Shown here: piece by piece, positions 5,339 to 8,304 of the stretch
Layout of the letters: each line of letters opens with the position of its first letter
Numbering within the stretch: position 1 is the stretch's first letter
NCBI GenBank assembly: GCA_900767385.1
Contig: CAAFYY010000029.1
Location: 1 to 8,304 of the forward strand
Length of the DNA: 8,304 bases
Direction: 5' to 3'
Origin: Bacteroidales bacterium
GTDB lineage: Bacteria > Bacteroidota > Bacteroidia > Bacteroidales > Paludibacteraceae
The notes under the pieces: model-generated
Database searches by the model: none
Seen by the model: the letters and a program-made list of their open reading frames with translations, nothing else
What the model was told of the DNA's origin: nothing
Translations under genes and position numbers: made by a program

Positions 5339-6616
5339 ATGCTTACTCTAAAAACAATCCTCGAGAATCGCGAAGACGTGATTCGTCGATTAGGGAAAAA
5401 GCACTTTGCCAATGCAGCCGAGATGATTGACATGGTAATTGCACAAGACGAAGTGCGCCGTGCCACTCAAAGAGAGTTGGACAACACATTGGCCAACATG
5501 AACAAACTCTCAAAGTCTATTGGCGCACTCATGAAAGAGGGCAAGAAAGCCGAAGCAGAAGCCGCCAAGAGCGAGGTATCCTCAATGAAAGAAAACAGCA
5601 AGATTCTCTCCGCCAAAATGGACGAGGCTGCTGATAAGATAAAAGAGCTCCTGCTCCAGATTCCAAACCTTCCTCACGAGACCGTCCCAGAAGGACGCAC
5701 TGCCGAGGACAACGTCGTGGAGAAACAGGAAGGAACTATTCCTGAGTTGGGCGAGAATGCTCTCCCACACTGGGAACTTGCCTCTAAATACAACCTCATC
5801 GATTTCGAATTAGGTGTGAAGATTTCTGGCGCTGGCTTCCCTGTTTACACCGGCAAGGGTGCACGCCTCCAACGCGCTTTGATTAACTTCTTCCTCGACG
5901 AGGCTCGCGATTCCGGCTACACAGAGATCATGCCACCAACCGTTGTCAATGCTGCTTCTGGTTATGGCACAGGACAACTTCCAGACAAAGAGGGTCAGAT
6001 GTATCACTGTCAGATGGACGACCTCTACCTCATCCCAACAGCAGAGGTTCCTGTCACCAACATCTACCGCGATGTCATCCTCAACGAGAAACAACTCCCA
6101 ATCAAAAACTGCGCCTACACTGAGTGCTTCCGCCGCGAAGCTGGTTCATATGGTAAAGATGTGCGTGGTTTGAACCGTCTTCACGAGTTCTCAAAGATTG
6201 AGATTGTACGCATCGATACTCCAGAACACTCTGAAGAATCTCACAAGGAGATGCTCAATCATGTTGAAGGTTTGCTCAAGAAGCTGGAACTTCCATACCG
6301 TATTCTCCGTCTCTGCGGCGGCGACATGAGTTTCACAGCATCACTCTGTTTCGACTTTGAGGTATTCTCAGCCGCTCAGAAACGCTGGTTGGAAGTCAGC
6401 TCCGTATCCAACTTCGAGAACTATCAGGCCAACCGTTTGAAATGCCGCTACCGTAACGCAGATGGCAAAATCGAACTCTGTCACACCCTCAACGGTTCAG
6501 CTCTCGCATTGCCACGCATCCTTGCTGCACTCCTTGAAAACAACCAAACTCCAGAAGGTATCCGTATCCCAAAAGCATTGGTACCTTACTGCGGTTTTGA
6601 TATCATCAACGACTAA
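5339..6616 (+). CDS. serS: Seryl-tRNA synthetase
   Basis: This class IIa synthetase charges tRNA-Ser with serine (and tRNA-Sec where present). Its length of 425 residues is typical. Residues about 1-108 form the N-terminal helical-hairpin arm that grips the long variable arm of tRNA-Ser; its Lys/Glu/Ala-rich heptad-like stretch is at 38-105. The catalytic domain carries TAEVPVTN (234-241, serine pocket), motif 2 CFRREAGSYGKDVRGLNRLHEF (starting at 263) and motif 3 HTLNGSALALPRILAALLEN (382-401). LNGSALALPR departs from the common LNGSGLAVGR form but looks like the variant I associate with Bacteroidota. The ATG at 5339 sits directly after a small dyad (AACGA-GAA-TCGTT, 5326-5338). It is the fourth gene of the cluster and is followed by a terminator. 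Proline codons are only CCA or CCT, as in asnS. Confidence 0.97.
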   Translation: MLTLKTILENREDVIRRLGKKHFANAAEMIDMVIAQDEVRRATQRELDNTLANMNKLSKSIGALMKEGKKAEAEAAKSEVSSMKENSKILSAKMDEAADKIKELLLQIPNLPHETVPEGRTAEDNVVEKQEGTIPELGENALPHWELASKYNLIDFELGVKISGAGFPVYTGKGARLQRALINFFLDEARDSGYTEIMPPTVVNAASGYGTGQLPDKEGQMYHCQMDDLYLIPTAEVPVTNIYRDVILNEKQLPIKNCAYTECFRREAGSYGKDVRGLNRLHEFSKIEIVRIDTPEHSEESHKEMLNHVEGLLKKLELPYRILRLCGGDMSFTASLCFDFEVFSAAQKRWLEVSSVSNFENYQANRLKCRYRNADGKIELCHTLNGSALALPRILAALLENNQTPEGIRIPKALVPYCGFDIIND

Positions 6617-6632
6617 TCACTTTTCTATTCAT

Positions 6633-6662
6633 AAGGCTGAGTCATCAGGCTCAGCCTTTTTT
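6633..6662 (+). terminator. Rho-independent terminator between serS and the helicase gene
   Basis: AAGGCTGAG (6633-6641) pairs perfectly with CTCAGCCTT (6650-6658) around an 8-nt loop, and T continues to 6662. It starts 16 nt after the serS stop and ends only 8 nt before the helicase ATG. Any transcript entering the helicase from serS must therefore read through it, and a separate helicase promoter downstream of it would leave no room for a leader. Confidence 0.88.
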
Positions 6663-6670
6663 ATTTCCAG

Positions 6671-8086
6671 ATGAAATTCTACGAGTTAGATATCAACGAC
6701 GATCTCCTTGACGGCCTCGACGCCATGAACTTCGTGGATTGCACTCCCGTTCAGGAACGTGCCATCCCTTTGGCGCTTGAGGGCTACGACCTCCTCGCGT
6801 CCGCACAGACAGGTACCGGCAAGACAGCCGCCTACCTCATCCCTGTGCTTGAACAGCTCTCACGCTACACTCACGACGAGCATAAGGTCAATGCCCTTAT
6901 CCTTGTCCCAACACGCGAATTAGCCCTACAGGTGAACCAACTCATTGAGGGTTTTGCCTTTTATCAGGACACTTCATGGATAGCCGTGTACGGCGGTAAC
7001 GACGGCATTGCTTTCAGTCAACAAGAGCGCGCACTGACCCAAGGTTGCGACATTGTCGTTGCTACGCCAGGACGTCTACTCTCCCTTCTTCGTATGAAGG
7101 AGATAGATTTCTCCGGCATTGACTACCTCGTACTTGACGAAGCCGACCGTATGTTAGACATCGGTTTCTACGACGACATCATGGAAATTATCTCACACCT
7201 TCCTTCTGGCCGACAGACGCTGATGTTTTCTGCCACCTTCCCCAAAGAGGTTGAGAAACTGGCGAGGGAGGTGCTCTTTGACCCTAAAGAGGTTAAGATT
7301 GCTGTCTCACGTCCTGCCGACAACATCCGACAATCGGTAGCGCTTATCGCCGAGACAAGCAAAATAGACTATATCAAACTCCTCTTCAACGATCGCCAAC
7401 GCGGAAAAAGCATCATCTTCGTCTCCTCCAAAGACAAAACGAAAGAGGTCTATCGTACCCTAATCCGACAGAAATTAAACGCTGCCCAGATGCACTCTGA
7501 CCTGAATCAAAGTGAGCGTTCCAAGGTGATGCTTGACTTCAAGAACGGCAAGGTGGACATACTTGTGGCTACCGACGTTGTCTCTCGTGGTATTGATATT
7601 GAAGATATTGCCCTCGTCATCAACTACGATATGCCCGCCCAATCGGAAGACTATGTTCACCGCGTAGGCCGTACAGCCCGAGCTGGTGCCGATGGTGAGG
7701 CCATCACCCTCGTTTCACCCAACGATCACCTCCGTCTCCGTCGTCTGGAAAAGTTCCTGGAGAAACAAATTCCACGCGCCGTTCTTCCAGAAGGAATCCA
7801 AGGCACCGGCGAACCCGATATTCAGGAAGGGCGCAAAGGACGAAGACATTCAAAAGGGAACCAAGAGCACTCAGGCCATCGCCAGAGACACTCACACAAC
7901 CCCAATGATGGTGGAAAGAGAGAACAGCGAAACCACTCACAAAATCAAACAAGTTCCCCTGCAAAACAGGGAAAAACGTCCAACGCACCTCAGCAGGGAC
8001 AACAAAGAAGCGGACAGAAAAAGCATACTCACCGCCACCGTGGTCACTATCGACAGGATCCATCCAACAGTGAAAACAAACAATAA
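6671..8086 (+). CDS. DEAD-box ATP-dependent RNA helicase with His/Gln-rich tail
   Basis: A 471-residue cytosolic RNA helicase of the RhlE/DeaD type, expected to unwind short RNA duplexes in ribosome assembly, RNA decay or cold adaptation. All core motifs are intact: Q-motif region FYELDIN...CTPVQ (3-28), motif I AQTGTGKT (45-52), Ia PTREL (80-84), GG (108-109), Ib TPGR (132-135), II DEAD (156-159), III SAT (187-189), IV IIFVSS (248-253), V ATDVVSRGID (300-309) and VI HRVGRTARAG (330-339). From about 380 the protein is a disordered tail rich in Gln, His, Lys, Arg and Ser, likely for non-specific RNA binding. The ATG at 6671 is supported because the Q-motif begins at once after it. It starts 8 nt after the serS terminator. 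RhlE, DeaD/CsdA, SrmB and DbpA cannot be told apart here, so no symbol is given; no DbpA-type C-terminal RNA-binding domain is seen. Confidence 0.94.
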   Translation: MKFYELDINDDLLDGLDAMNFVDCTPVQERAIPLALEGYDLLASAQTGTGKTAAYLIPVLEQLSRYTHDEHKVNALILVPTRELALQVNQLIEGFAFYQDTSWIAVYGGNDGIAFSQQERALTQGCDIVVATPGRLLSLLRMKEIDFSGIDYLVLDEADRMLDIGFYDDIMEIISHLPSGRQTLMFSATFPKEVEKLAREVLFDPKEVKIAVSRPADNIRQSVALIAETSKIDYIKLLFNDRQRGKSIIFVSSKDKTKEVYRTLIRQKLNAAQMHSDLNQSERSKVMLDFKNGKVDILVATDVVSRGIDIEDIALVINYDMPAQSEDYVHRVGRTARAGADGEAITLVSPNDHLRLRRLEKFLEKQIPRAVLPEGIQGTGEPDIQEGRKGRRHSKGNQEHSGHRQRHSHNPNDGGKREQRNHSQNQTSSPAKQGKTSNAPQQGQQRSGQKKHTHRHRGHYRQDPSNSENKQ

Positions 8087-8105
8087 TACAATAGAAACAG
8101 GTCAT

Positions 8106-8135
8106 CGGCTCTCCAAAACGGAGAGCCGTTTTTTT
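8106..8135 (+). terminator. Rho-independent terminator after the helicase gene
   Basis: CGGCTCTCC (8106-8114) and GGAGAGCCG (8120-8128) form a perfect GC-rich 9-bp stem with the 5-nt loop AAAAC, followed by seven T (8129-8135). It begins 19 nt after the helicase stop codon. Confidence 0.95.
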
Positions 8136-8251
8136 GCTTTTCATGCCTACCTCTGAGCAAACATCTCATGAATAGCATATTCAGCAAAACATAACTCGTT
8201 TCACTACGATTATTACAACAACCCATGCAACAAGAAGAAGAGGTAGGGATT

Positions 8252-8267
8252 TTCCTTGAACAAGGAA
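8252..8267 (+). repeat. Short tight dyad overlapping a Shine-Dalgarno-like sequence
   Basis: TTCCTTG (8252-8258) and CAAGGAA (8261-8267) are perfect inverted 7-bp arms around AA. The right arm carries AAGGAA, which lies about 7 nt before an ATG at 8275. The dyad could be an operator half-site pair or a small hairpin masking a ribosome binding site, or simple chance. Confidence 0.3.
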
Positions 8268-8274
8268 GAAAACA

Positions 8275-8304
8275 ATGCGAACAAAGGGGGATAAAAGCAT
8301 AAAC
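8275..8304 (+). CDS. Possible start of a gene running off the window
   Basis: The ATG at 8275 opens a frame (MRTKGDKSIN) that stays open for ten codons to the window end. The preceding AAGGAAG at 8262-8268 would be a well-placed Shine-Dalgarno sequence, although genes in this phylum seldom depend on one. Ten codons are too few to recognise a product, so this is only a candidate start. Confidence 0.15.
   Translation, partial: MRTKGDKSIN

Larger units (their letters stand above)
8136..8304. other. Non-coding tail of the window after the last terminator
   Basis: These 169 bases contain no convincing complete gene. A 25-codon frame from the ATG at 8225 ends at a stop near the window edge and resembles no known protein. 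The minus strand is open through the region, but its translation is Cys-rich and unlike a real protein. CCTACCTCT (8146-8154) and AGAGGTAGG (8239-8247) are exact 9-bp inverted copies 84 nt apart; no consensus promoter is seen. Confidence 0.6.

Noticed and set aside
7686..8156. Two long open frames (plus 7686-8156, minus 7704-8144) over the helicase tail
   Set aside because: Both overlap the low-complexity end of the helicase and run through its terminator; neither translation looks like a protein family.
1..8304. CRISPR arrays, tRNA or rRNA genes, insertion sequences, phage genes
   Set aside because: No spaced repeats, cloverleaf with CCA-type end, transposase or phage-like reading frame was seen on either strand.

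Overview
The window looks like chromosomal DNA from a member of the Bacteroidota, probably Bacteroidales and possibly Prevotella-like. Three things point there. A GldJ/GldK-type lipoprotein of the gliding/type IX secretion apparatus is present. The -7 boxes have the Bacteroidota form TAnnTTTG, and Shine-Dalgarno sequences are largely absent. The folP, trmD and serS products carry family variants that I associate with this phylum. Genus assignment is inference.

Layout. Positions 1-545 (minus strand) hold the N-terminal two thirds of folP (dihydropteroate synthase), cut by the window edge. A 360-bp AT-rich intergenic region (546-905) separates it from the divergent gene at 906-2351. That gene encodes a lipoprotein with a degenerate formylglycine-generating-enzyme (FGE/SUMF1) fold, most like GldJ. 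The intergenic region holds a -7 box for each gene, an AT-only palindrome, A-tracts, and a DnaA-box-like inverted pair that brackets the lipoprotein promoter. A strong terminator (2391-2426) closes the lipoprotein gene.

From 2469 to 6616 lies a compact plus-strand cluster for tRNA function: asnS (asparaginyl-tRNA synthetase), trmD (m1G37 methyltransferase), ttcA (C32 thiolase family) and serS (seryl-tRNA synthetase). Gaps are 12, 5 and 27 nt, so co-transcription is likely. TrmD and TtcA act on the two edges of the anticodon loop (positions 37 and 32), while AsnRS and SerRS charge tRNAs. A terminator (6633-6662) ends this cluster only 8 nt before the start codon of a DEAD-box RNA helicase (6671-8086) with a His/Gln/Lys-rich tail. 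The helicase has its own terminator (8106-8135). The last 169 bases hold no convincing complete gene.

Most of the window is ordinary housekeeping DNA, and I found no clear undescribed multi-gene system. The points most worth a second look are the DnaA-box-like pair around the lipoprotein promoter, the terminator abutting the helicase start codon, and the alternation of codon bias inside the tRNA cluster.
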